This document shows positions 18,601 to 26,500 of a DNA stretch of 34,795 nucleotides, in pieces. Below the pieces are notes generated by a model, which was not told where the DNA came from, ran no database searches, and worked only from the letters and a program-made list of their open reading frames with translations. Both the position numbers and the translations under genes were made by a program. The first letter of the stretch is position 1. Every line of letters begins with the position of its first letter. Source of the DNA: Acidimicrobiia bacterium. Lineage in GTDB: Bacteria; Acidobacteriota; Terriglobia; Bryobacterales; Bryobacteraceae. The stretch spans positions 1 to 34,795 of the forward strand of contig VFZE01000055.1 in assembly GCA_016871315.1 (NCBI GenBank), written 5' to 3'.

Positions 18601-20521
18601 GCGCATCGGCGTCCTGCCAGCCGCTCTCTATCCGGCCATAGACGCACAGTCGAATCACAATCGCGATCTCTGGGACGCGACGCCCGTCATCGAGCGTATC
18701 GCTACCCAGGCGCGGCGCCATCCATCCTCCATCGCCATCGATTGGATGGAGCGATCCGTCACTTACCGCGAGTTAGACGACCGCTCCCAGCAACTCGCCC
18801 ATTTCCTCCGCAGTTCCGGCGTCCGTGAGAACAGCATCGTGGGCGTCTATCTCGACCGTTCTCCAGATCTCCTCATATCACTCTTAGGCATATGGAAAGC
18901 GGGCGCGGCCTATGTACCGATGGATCCAGCCTTCCCGGCAGAGCGACTGCAAATGATGGTGACCGACAGTCAGTTGACGCATCTGGTAACCGACACAACA
19001 GGCAACAGCCACCACTTACTGCTCCCTCCTTCCATCGTCCGGATCCACATCGACGCCGATGCCGCCGCAATCGCAGCGCACTCTGTCGATCCCTCCAGCC
19101 ATGCACCCGATAACAACGCATTGGCATACGTGATCTTCACCTCAGGATCATCCGGCCGCCCCAAAGGCGTGCAAGTCACCCAACGGGCGCTCGCCAATTT
19201 CCTGTCCCACTTTGCGGAGTCCCCCGGTCTGCGGACCACCGACGTCCTGCTCGCCATCACGACACTTTCCTTCGACATCGCGGCATTGGAACTATTCCTC
19301 CCGCTCACCGTCGGGGCCAAAGTCGTCATCGCTCCCCGGGATGCGGTCGCCGATGCAACGGCTCTCGCCACCATGCTGGCCGAAACGAAAGCCACCGTGA
19401 TGCAAGCCACCCCGGCGACCTGGCGCCTGCTGCTCGAAACCGATTGGCGCCCTGCTCCCGGATTCCAGGCATGGTGTGGCGGAGAGGCTCTTCCTCCGGA
19501 TCTGGCACAGTCACTGCTCGATCGCGGAGTCCTGCTTTGGAACCTGTATGGACCCACCGAGACCACCATCTGGTCGACGGCTCATCAGGTTACGGATCGA
19601 CCCGAAGCATCGTGCATCGGCCGCCCCATCGCCAACACGCAATGCTGGGTTCTCGACGACTGTCTGAATCCGGTAGCTCCCGGCATGGTGGGCGATTTAT
19701 ATCTGGGCGGCGAGGGCCTCGCCCGCGGCTACATCGGCAGACCCGCACTCACCGCCGAGCGATTCATTCCCAATCCCTTTCGTACAGGCACACGCCTGTA
19801 TGCCACCGGCGATAGCGTCCGTTGGGATTCCAACGGACTCCTTCGCTTCCTGGGCAGAACCGATCAGCAGGTGAAGATCCGCGGCTTCCGTATCGAACTC
19901 GAGGAGATCGAGGCAGCGCTCCGAACTCTGCCGGGAATCCGCAATGCCGCCGTCACCACGCGGCGTGATGCCAGCGGAAGCTTCCAACTGCTCGCGTTTG
20001 CACAAGGATTAGCCGACGCCGGCGGCCCTGCCGAAGTCCGCGCCGGCCTGCGTGCACGTCTGCCCGAGTACATGGTTCCCAGCACATTCCACGAAATCGC
20101 CGCGCTGCCCATGACGCCGAACGGTAAGGTGGACCGCCGGAACCTCCCCACGGATCTGCTGCCCGAAGCCACCGCGCTACCACCTCGCAATGCGGTGGAA
20201 CAGGTGCTCGTAGATCTCTGGAAGGAACTGCTCGAAAAACAGCAGGTAGGCATCGACACCAACTTCTTCGAGCACGGGGGGCACTCGCTACTCGCAGCGC
20301 AAGTGCTGTCGCGCATGCAGAAATACTTCCAAGTACAACTGCCGCTCAGAAAGTTCTTTCAGACCGCAACTCCGGAAGCCGTCGCCGCCTCCTTGCTGGC
20401 CGCCGACTCACCCGCAGGCCGAATTCCGAAGATCGCGACAGCCATCCTCCGGCTGCGCGCCATGTCGCCAGAGGAGCGCGAGCAACTCAAAAATCGAAAA
20501 ATCTCGGCAGGGCAACAATGA
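9653..20521 (+). CDS. NRPS: C-A(Thr)-T-C-A(Gln)-T-E-C-A(Gly)-T
   Basis: Three-module synthetase of 3622 residues starting at a GTG three bases after the previous stop. Order: C (~8-440, HHIILDG at 144), A (~450-960), T (Ser1003), C (~1070-1505, HHAILDG at 1207), A (~1515-2000), T (Ser2048), E (~2100-2530, HHLITDG at 2223), C (~2550-2990, HHLLLDG at 2690), A (~3010-3500), T (Ser3545 in HGGHSL). It extends the chain with threonine, D-glutamine and glycine according to the pocket residues. The last ~25 residues after the final T domain are charged and helix-prone (MSPEEREQL) and could dock to the next protein. Its TGA overlaps the ATG of the next gene in an ATGA, indicating coupled translation. 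Domain calls are certain; Thr and Gln codes are exact matches, Gly is a one-residue variant. Confidence 0.97.
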   Translation: MSKQANIEEIYPLSPLQAGLLFHTQFETGSGVYIEQLSCELHGELQADAFSRSWRLLAERHSILRTAFVWQGQREPMQVVHKSLEIPWVQEDWRHLTSEEQTTRLEKWLDEDRRAGFALKRAPLLRLATIRMADDVWQLVSSHHHIILDGWSFPLLLQEFGESYRALCSGSTPRFSPAIPFSRYIAWLKRRNSSNAERFWRKELEEFTSPTPLPLPRGQAPVKEYQDASIVLSPEQTEQLQTAARTAGVTLNTLVQGAYATVLSRYNSSNDVVFGVTVAGRPADLRGVERIVGLFINTLPLRVSVPSNAPVASWLSGLQDRQLALNEFSYAGLTDIQGWSDVPRGQPLFESLLVFENYPIDESLPNRLGGLTPKRISFVERSNYPLTIIALPGAQLTLRASFDAQQLDSAAVSRMLCHISHAALALTKLDARVGEIEIVGQQEREEILRRANERRAVSPATTTLHQSFSAQAQATPEAIAITDGDRQISYRELDSRSDAVAGALAAMGMQPGDRVGLLLDRSVGLIVAILGILKSGAAYVPMDPVYPDDRLAWMITDSALRVVLTDSSLATRVPLAAVMCLDELPHKGVAPSVAAGPSHPAYVIYTSGSTGRSKGCVITHLNVTRLFDATRHWFSFGPSDVWTLFHSAAFDFSVWEIWGALLYGGRLVIVPYYQSREPGVFLELVLREQVTVLNQTPSAFRQFMVAEESRHTASRLALRYVIFGGEALNLGSLRTWFARHGDQQPQLVNMYGITETTVHVTYRALTATDAQESRGSLIGEAIPDLAMVVLDHNGHLAPIGIAGELHVAGAGLSPGYLSRPALTAERFIPDPFQLDTTGGRLYRTGDLARQLPDGDCEYLGRIDHQVKIRGFRIELGEIESELSAHPQVHDAVVELRNERLIAYIVSEGERPQADQLRARLLRRLPAYMVPAVFLFLDRLPLTANGKLDHRALPSPDGEARAPMLEPVEPRNEPEAKLVAIWRDVLGVAHVGIRDNYFALGGDSIRSLAIRSRAKQADIDFTLQDLFEKQTIEALLADTGTPAPAEPAPEHSLTQPFSLVSGLDPATLPSDVEDAYPLTSLQLGMLFHSHETEGSSSYLDTFSFHLGGPLDEAALQASLEAIIQGHAVLRTSFDVAAQPEPLQRVHRSSPAPIAWTDLSQLPAAAQALAVDSFVRQEATKPFDWTTPPLLRVHVHRRTDSFQFTVSVHHAILDGWSVASLLTELFHDYLHRTGRAPGRGKRTPKSSFRDFVKLERDAISSSESKDFWHKTLDGASFLTLPKPSPRASASIHNRYQTVSVSIPDSLSDGLIHLAERLGLPLKSVLLAAHIRVLSLVGNQRDVVTGLVSNGRPEELDAEHLAGLFLNVLPFRFYVPDGDWTTVIKAVFAAETAAMPHRRVPLVELQRRTGSGPLLNTDFNFVNFHVFDYLRGADSLQLLDSKSREETNFALAANFARDSVTGSISGSLSVDLESLDPVVTASLPDLYLQTLRAIVEAPEQDWRKAQISPAAPLEGTPLQTVAPPLLHSLVEAQVDQTPHAVAVIDERATLTYAELDTRANRLAHWLRQQQAGPEQRVGIAISRSVDLVVAFLGVLKAGAAWVPLDPSHPRDRLDLLTRDMQAILTLSDATLTANAAAIEEQPATRPSVTLWPECAAYVLYTSGSTGAPKGVIITHDAIVNHMLWMQRDFPLHATDVVLQKTPITFDASVWEFWAPLLAGATLAMAKPEGHQDPEYLATAVESWGITTLQLVPSMLDFVLEPLANGKGRSLQRIFSGGEALRPETRDRVFQLLDLQLINLYGPTEATIDALVHICERDGELPIGRPVANMQAWVLDRHLSPVPVGVDGELYLAGAGLGRGYFGSPALTAERFVPNPFSPIPGQRMYRTGDVVHLREDGVLLFVGRADFQLKIRGHRVEPGEIESALESMPDVARAVVVPRQKDGRVSLIAYVVPHNSDSWSGAQATEYLKQRLPAHMIPASIMMLDRIPLTPNGKVDRRNLPAPDTTAPAPNDPREQPGTPVEEQLCEMWKRILGVPNLGIHDNFFELGGDSIQSLRLVSMAAQAGWKIRPKQVFDHPTIAALARVLELRSAQAPPTETDIDTGNIPLLPVQSDFFALQAPNPSHWNQAVLLKTGADFLAAMAESAWRRVVERHDAFRLRFQWETAGWRQWLAESAECPFVCVPLADMDRYVEQAHTSLNVQRGPLAASVYCEGPAGEPGRWLIVAHHLITDGVSWRVWLEELALACQSLDATVHEETSFAAWAVRLRREAAKPETLAEAPYWIAVTEGPSNNLPVETPAQPTRNTERSVQSIRTCFDDAATARLLRELPVLYRCRVEDLLLSALSAALENWTGGSVLVDLEGHGREQSLGGGELSQTIGWFTTIFPVRLPAAGDDSWGRLRTIKETLRSVPRNGIGYGLLRDFAPDPTLRARLTAGQRAAVSFNYLGQLDQVLVSSGPFEPAPEGSGMARSADTPRRYLIDVVAKIAGGRLQVEWLYSQAMHSAEQVEAAAAAFHKELSTLLARQPAATAVIPSDFPFAKLDAAALAKIVEARDDIQDIWPVTPLQEGMLLHAVHGDEPGSYVQQITMELHGAIHQDALRTAWQELARRYEVLRSEFRWQDLNQPCQIVRRDVPLAITIFDWSTQPRDAIASSFQQWLNADRSAGFDLTQGPLWRVALFQFADAQNRLVWTHHHLLLDGWSLPLVFEQLTAAYAAAAQGATARRQDSGLRYADYLRWLNETQSIAQEDFWKGWLHGFRRSAQLELGTPPKTSTSARTTMEWQLSPVATQQLRGMAERLQVTIGTCLQAVWGLLLARWSKQADVVFGVVVAGRPVEVPAIESAVGMFINTLPMRVRVNPEQSVAQWIRSLHKDIATLRQFEHSRLVDVLRWSGFPQADQLFEALLIIENYPINQGESQSVAGITFGKVEAMGQTSLPLNLYAVPGEQLTLRLEYAQSRFTAESMNVLADSLTGLLTALPSRLDEPLGRIGVLPAALYPAIDAQSNHNRDLWDATPVIERIATQARRHPSSIAIDWMERSVTYRELDDRSQQLAHFLRSSGVRENSIVGVYLDRSPDLLISLLGIWKAGAAYVPMDPAFPAERLQMMVTDSQLTHLVTDTTGNSHHLLLPPSIVRIHIDADAAAIAAHSVDPSSHAPDNNALAYVIFTSGSSGRPKGVQVTQRALANFLSHFAESPGLRTTDVLLAITTLSFDIAALELFLPLTVGAKVVIAPRDAVADATALATMLAETKATVMQATPATWRLLLETDWRPAPGFQAWCGGEALPPDLAQSLLDRGVLLWNLYGPTETTIWSTAHQVTDRPEASCIGRPIANTQCWVLDDCLNPVAPGMVGDLYLGGEGLARGYIGRPALTAERFIPNPFRTGTRLYATGDSVRWDSNGLLRFLGRTDQQVKIRGFRIELEEIEAALRTLPGIRNAAVTTRRDASGSFQLLAFAQGLADAGGPAEVRAGLRARLPEYMVPSTFHEIAALPMTPNGKVDRRNLPTDLLPEATALPPRNAVEQVLVDLWKELLEKQQVGIDTNFFEHGGHSLLAAQVLSRMQKYFQVQLPLRKFFQTATPEAVAASLLAADSPAGRIPKIATAILRLRAMSPEEREQLKNRKISAGQQ
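9674..12780 (+). other. NRPS module: DCL-like C, A(Thr), T
   Basis: The C domain begins IEEIYPLSPLQAGLLFH and has HHIILDGWS. This family includes the D-accepting domains that follow epimerases (TycB/TycC type), and it does follow the E domain of the preceding protein. The A pocket reads D-F-W-N-I-G-M-V-H, an exact threonine code. The T domain has Ser1003 in LGGDSI. Confidence 0.85.
12860..17240 (+). other. NRPS module: atypical C, A(Gln), T, E
   Basis: The C domain differs in character from its neighbours (AYPLTSLQLGMLFHS start, SVHHAILDGWSVASLLTELF active-site region). The A pocket reads D-A-W-Q-F-G-L-I-D, the known glutamine code. T has Ser2048 in LGGDSI. The E domain has HHLITDGVSW at 2223, EGHGRE and FNYLGQ motifs and so should deliver D-Gln. 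Confidence 0.85.
17300..20410 (+). other. NRPS module: DCL-like C, A(Gly-like), T
   Basis: The C domain starts DIQDIWPVTPLQEGMLLH with HHLLLDGWS, as expected after an epimerase. The A pocket reads D-I-L-Q-W-G-L-I-W, which differs from the glycine code DILQLGLIW at one position (Leu299 to Trp). A bulkier pocket wall still fits glycine. The T domain has Ser3545. Confidence 0.75.
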
Positions 20522-23500
20522 GCTTTCATGCTGACGAACTGGATCTACTTGATGTACTGCTGAAGCAGGAGAACGTCGGCGTCCGCACCCCGGACCACGC
20601 CGATACGATCGCTCCCATCTCTGACGACATCGCCCCGCCGCTCTCCTTCCAACAGGAACGGCTGTGGCTGCTCCAGCAACTGAATCCCGATTCCACGGCG
20701 ATGAACATGTCCACCGCGTTGCGCTTACGTGGAGAACTCCGTTTCCATGCGCTCCAGAGCGCGCTGGAAGACATCATCACCCGCCACGAAACCCTACGCA
20801 CCACCTTCCATCCTGGTATCTCCGGCGCAACCCAGCGGATCCGCCCGGTAGAGCCGTTTGCTCTCATCCTGGAAGATCTCAGCCAGGACGCAAGTGCCGT
20901 GGAGAGGCGCGTCCGAGAGGAGTCCGAGTACCCCTTTGATCTGCAGCAAGGCCCGGTCTTCAGACTCCGGCTTCTGCGACTCAGCCACACCGACCATATC
21001 CTCACGATAGTGCTGCACCACATCATCGCCGACGGGTGGTCAGTCGGTGTCTTCGCTGCGGAACTCGGCACACAGTATCGAAGCCATTGCACCGAGAGCC
21101 CCGGCCTTCCGCGCCCGCTCCCGGTTCGCTACCGCGACTACGCTGCCTGGCAGCGCCGGACCATGAGCGAAGGCAGGCTGCAGTCTGGCCTCGCGTACTG
21201 GCGCGATGCACTGCGGGATCTCACGATCCTCAACCTGCCCTTCGGTCGACGTCGTCCCATGCAGCCGGGGCCCATCATCGGCGGCCGCCATCCATTGCGG
21301 TTCTCGCGACGCACCTGTGCCCAGGTGCGCGCACTCGCTGATGCATCGGGCGCATCCGTAGCCATGACCATGCTTGCCAGCTTGCAAGCGCTCCTCTACC
21401 GCTATTGTCAGAGCGCCGACATCAGCGTGGGAATGCCGCTGGCAAACCGCAGCCGCACCGAGTTAGAGAGCCTCATCGGATTCTTCGTGAATATGGTGGT
21501 CATCCGCTCGCACGTCGATGGTCGTGCCGGCTTCCACGATCTGCTGCAACAGGTCCGCGACACCACCCTCGCAGCTTTGGAATGGCAGGACATTCCGTTT
21601 CAGATGATCGTCGACGATCTGAAACCCGAGCGCGTTCCCAACCGGCATCCGCTGTTCCAAGTCGCCTTTGCTTTCCAAAACACGCCCGCCACAGGGCTAT
21701 CCTTGCCCGGCCTGACCGTCTCCCGTGTTGACGACGACCAAACAGCGCGATTCGACCTGGAAGTCTTCCTCAATGAACACGACGGCGAACTCTCCGGATC
21801 CATCGCCTATGATCAACGACTGTTCGACCCGGCGACCGTCGCCTCCATCGCCCAGCACTGGTCGCATCTGTTGGCCGCTGCCTTGCAGGCGCCTGCCCAA
21901 GCCATCTCCGCACTGCCCATCCTGTCCGGCATGGAACATTGGCAACTCGTCGAGGGCTGCAACGCAACAGCAAAACCCCTGCCGGCACGGTCTCTCCACC
22001 AGAAACTGGCACACCAGATGCAAACGTCTCCAGCAAGCATCGCGGTGGTAGCTGGCAGCGTGGAATGGTCGTTCACGGATTTAGAGCAACGCTCCAACCA
22101 GGTAGCGGCGTGCCTGCGAAGTCATGGATTCGGCCGCGAATCGGTCGCCGCAATCTGGATGGATCGGTGCCCGGCACTCATCGCCGCGGTGCTGGGCGTA
22201 ATGCGTACCGGAGGCGCCTGGCTGCCCCTGGACCCCGCTCACCCGGCGGACCGCCTGCGTTTCATGATCAGCGATAGCCGCGCGGCCTTGGTGCTCGGCA
22301 AAGGCGCCAGTCCCGTGGATCTCGCCGTCCCGTGGATCGACACCGACGCGCTCCTGGCGCAACCTGCGCCTACCCAGCCGTGCGCATGGCCTACGCCTGA
22401 TCCCGACGATCTCGCCTACGTGATCTATACCTCCGGATCCACAGGCCGGCCGAAAGGAAGCGAGGTCACCTACCGGGGACTCGATAACTACATCGACTGG
22501 GCCTGCGACGCCTACGAAGTGACCGCCGGATCCGGATCCCCCCTCCACACCTCCATTTCCTTCGATCTCACCATCACCAGCCTCCTGCCGCCTCTCGCGG
22601 TGGGCCGCCCCGTCGTCATCGTTCCCGAAGCGGAAGGCATGGGCGGTCTCGCATCCCTTCTCGTCCGCAGAAAGCATTCCTCACCTCTCAAGTTGACGCC
22701 CGCCCACATGAACGTACTCAACAGTTTGCTCGCCCCCAGCGAGGCCCCGGAGTGCGCGCGCGTCTTTGTAATCGGCGGCGAGCAACTACGCCCGGAGCAT
22801 GTCGCCAAGCTCCGCTCACTCATGCCGGACGCTCGCTTCATCAATGAATACGGTCCCACCGAGACGGTCGTCGGATGCTGCATTCACGAAGTCAGCGACG
22901 CGGATCTATCTCGCAAGGCCATTCCCATCGGCCGGCCCATCGCCAACACCCGGCTCTATGTTCTCGATCCGCATCTGAATCCGGTTCCTGCTGGAGCCCC
23001 CGGAGAGCTCTGGGTCGCCGGCCGTGGGCTCGCCCGAGGCTACCGCCATCGTCCCGGCCTCACAGCACAGACGTTCTGGCCTGACCCGTTCGCAACGGAC
23101 GGAAGCCGGATGTACCGAACCCGCGACCAGGTCATCCGCCGTCCCGATGGCGTGCTGGAATTCCTGGGCCGTTTCGATGAACAGGTCAAGGTCCGTGGAT
23201 ACCGCATCGAGTTGGGCGAAATTGAATCCGTCTTGTCGCGTGACGAACATGTGCAGGAAGCCATCGTCCACATCCGCACCGCCGGAACAGGTGACCCGCA
23301 CCTGGTGGCGTACATTGTGCCCGCAACGGCTGTCGAGAGTGTCGCACCCGATGACGGGTACGCAAGCAGCGAACAGGTGCATCAGTGGCGGCAGATGTTC
23401 GAACAGAACTACCGTCAGGGCCCGCCCGAAGAGGATCCGGAGTTCAACGCCATCGGCTGGAACAGCAGCTACACAGGTCTGCCGATGCCGGAACAGGAGA

Positions 23501-26500
23501 TCCGTGAGTGGCGCAATCAAACCGTAGTCCAACTCCGCACTCCCCCGCCCCGCCGCGTATTCGAGATCGGCTGTGGCTCCGGCCTCCTGGCTTTCGCTCT
23601 CGCTCGTAACACGGAACTCTATCTCGCCTCTGACTTTTCCGAAGCCGCCGTCACCATGATGAGCAGCCTCGCCGCCTCCGCCGGTGTGCGCCAACTGCAC
23701 GTCCTCCATCGGGAAGCGAGCGACTTTGCCGGTGTTCCCCACGACACATTCGACTTAGTGATCGTGAACTCCGTCATCCAGTACTTCGCCAGTACCGACT
23801 ACCTGACGCAAGTCATCGTCGGCGCCGTCAACGCAGCCTGCAGCGGAGCCCGCATCTTCATCGGCGATGTGCGCAACCTTAGCCTCCTCACCGCCTTCCA
23901 CGCCTCCGTACAGTTCTCCAAAGCCGGGGACCAAACCACGCGATCCGAGCTCGCCGAAAAAGTACACCGCGCCGTCGATCGTGAGGAAGAGTTAGTCCTC
24001 GACGCTGACTATTTCCGCTCTCTGCGGCGCCATTTCCCCCGAATCACAGATGTCGAGATCCGGCCGCGGATCCACCCGATTCCCAACGAGCTGTCTAAGT
24101 TCCGCTACGATGTCGTCCTATACATCGGTCCGCGCCAGCTACAACCAGATAACGTCGACTACTCACTTACTCCGGCAGTGAGAGCATCTCTCGCCACTGA
24201 CCTCCTGATTTGTGATTGGCTCAACCGAAGTTATGGCTACGAAACAGTCGGAGAGCTACGGCAAGCGCTCCCTGCCATCCCCGCGACGCCCGACATCACG
24301 CCGGTGCCGCCACCAGCCGACCTCACGCTTCCGCTCTCCGCATACGCCAACAACCCTCTCCGCGCCAAACTCTCGCGAACACTCATCCCGTCCCTCCGCC
24401 ATCGACTCCGCGAGCAACTGCCCGAGTACATGATTCCCGCGGATTTCGTACTGCTCGACCGCTTTCCGCTCACGGTGAACGGTAAGGTAGACCGTGCGGC
24501 GCTTCCCAAGCCACTGGCGTACACGTCCGCCGCCATGGAGTACGTCGCGCCCACCGGCGCCATCGAAGAAATCCTCGTCGAAATCTGGCAGGACCTCCTC
24601 GAACGCAGCCGCGTCGGAGTCACCGATAACTTCTTCGAGATCGGCGGACACTCCTTGCTCGCAGCCCAAACGGTGTCGCGCATCGAACAGGCGTTCGGCA
24701 TTCGCATCGAGCTCACCCAGCTCTTTGAAGCCCCCGTAATCCGCACCCTTGCAGCCCGCATACAGGCCCTCCGAGACCACCACGCCGAGCATATCCCACC
24801 GATCCAGAAAGCCGCCGGCCAACAACCGCAGCCGCTCTCTTTCTCGCAGGAACGCCTCTGGCTGCTCGAGCAATTAGAACCCGGCAGGACCACATACAAC
24901 ATCCCCATCCTGCTGCGTTTAACCGGAGTACTCGACCCATCTGGACTGCAATCGGCTCTGAGCGAACTCCTGCGCCGGCACGAGATCCTGCGGACTCGCT
25001 TCGTCTCCGAAGAAGGCCGGACCCTCCAACTCGCCGTACCCGTGGCACCATTCGTACTCCGCCACTGCGATCTCACCCACCGCCATCCCGAAGAGCGTGA
25101 ACGCGAAGCGCACAGCATCTTCCGCGCCGAGGCTTCCCATCTGTTCGATCTCACTGGTGAAGTGCTCTTGCGGGGCACGCTGATTCGCCTGTCATCCGAT
25201 GAATGCTGGCTCGGACTGGTGACGCATCACATCGCCTTCGACGGATGGTCCGTCGGCGTCGCCATCCGCGAACTCATATCGCTCTACGAAGCCTTCCGCC
25301 ACCGGTTACCCTCGCCCTTGCCAGAACTCCGCTTCCAGTATGCCAACTACGCATCCTGGCAGCGCGAGTGGCTCCAAGGCGCCACTCTCGCCAACCGCCT
25401 GGCTTGGTGGGCAGACAGCTTGGCCGATCCGCCCGTTCTGTCGCTCGCCACCGATTTTCCCCGGCCTCCCGTGCCCTCCGGCGCTGGCCACCGAATCCCC
25501 TGGACCATCTCCGAAAGCCTTACCACGGATCTTCGCGAACTCGCCCGCGGCACCGGTGCAACACTGTTCATGACGCTCCTCGCCGGCTTCTATGGCTGGC
25601 TCAGCAGGGAGAGCGGCCAGCACGATCTCGTCGTCGGCACACCCGTCGCAGGCCGGCCTATGCAGGAAGTGGAGCCGTTGATCGGCTTCTTCGTGAACAC
25701 GCTCGCGCTCCGCATGAACGTCGATGACACGCTCTCCTTCCGTGAACTCATCGTCCGCACGCGCACCCATTGCCTCGCTGCCTATCAGCACCAGGAAGTT
25801 CCCTTCGAAGCGGTTGTGGAATCTGTAGCCCCACGGCGCGATCCCAGCCGCATGCCACTGTTCCAAGTGGCGCTTGTCCTGCTCAATACACCCAAGAACG
25901 CTTTCGTGCTCGATGGGCTCCAGGTTGCAGAACTGCCCGTCGAAACAGGCGTCACCAAGTTCGACCTCACTCTCCTGCTCCAGGAAACGGCCAACGGCGT
26001 CACCGGAGAATGGGAATACAGCACCGACCTGTTCACCGGCGAGACCATTCATAGATTCGCCCGCCACTTCTCCACATTCTTGCAAGAGGCTGTGCAAACT
26101 CCCGCCGCGCCACTCAACGAACTCCGCTGGATGACTGCCGCGGAGCGCCGTCGCGTCCTGCGCGAGTTCAATCGCACCTCGCGGGCCGCCCCAGCCGTCA
26201 CCATGCCGGCTCTCCTCGAAGAGCAGGCGCAACAACGACCCGCCGCGCCAGCACTGCTCTCCGGCTCCCAAGTCACCACCTACCGCGACTGCAATGCCGC
26301 CGCCAATCGACTCGCCCACATCCTGGTCGGGCGCGGTATCGGCCCGGAGGACCGGGTCGCCGTCGTCATGGATCGCTCTCCCGAGATGGTGATCGCGCTG
26401 TTCGCCGTCATGAAGGCCGGAGCCGCCTACGTCCCCGTCGACCCCGAGTATCCCGCCGCGCGCATAGCCCAAATGCTCGGCGACGCACGGCCCGCTCTGC

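Noticed and set aside
22081-25178. Several long antisense open frames opposite the fourth NRPS gene.
   Set aside because: They mirror the strong codon bias of the sense strand, have repetitive Arg/Gly/Ser-rich translations and no recognisable domains.
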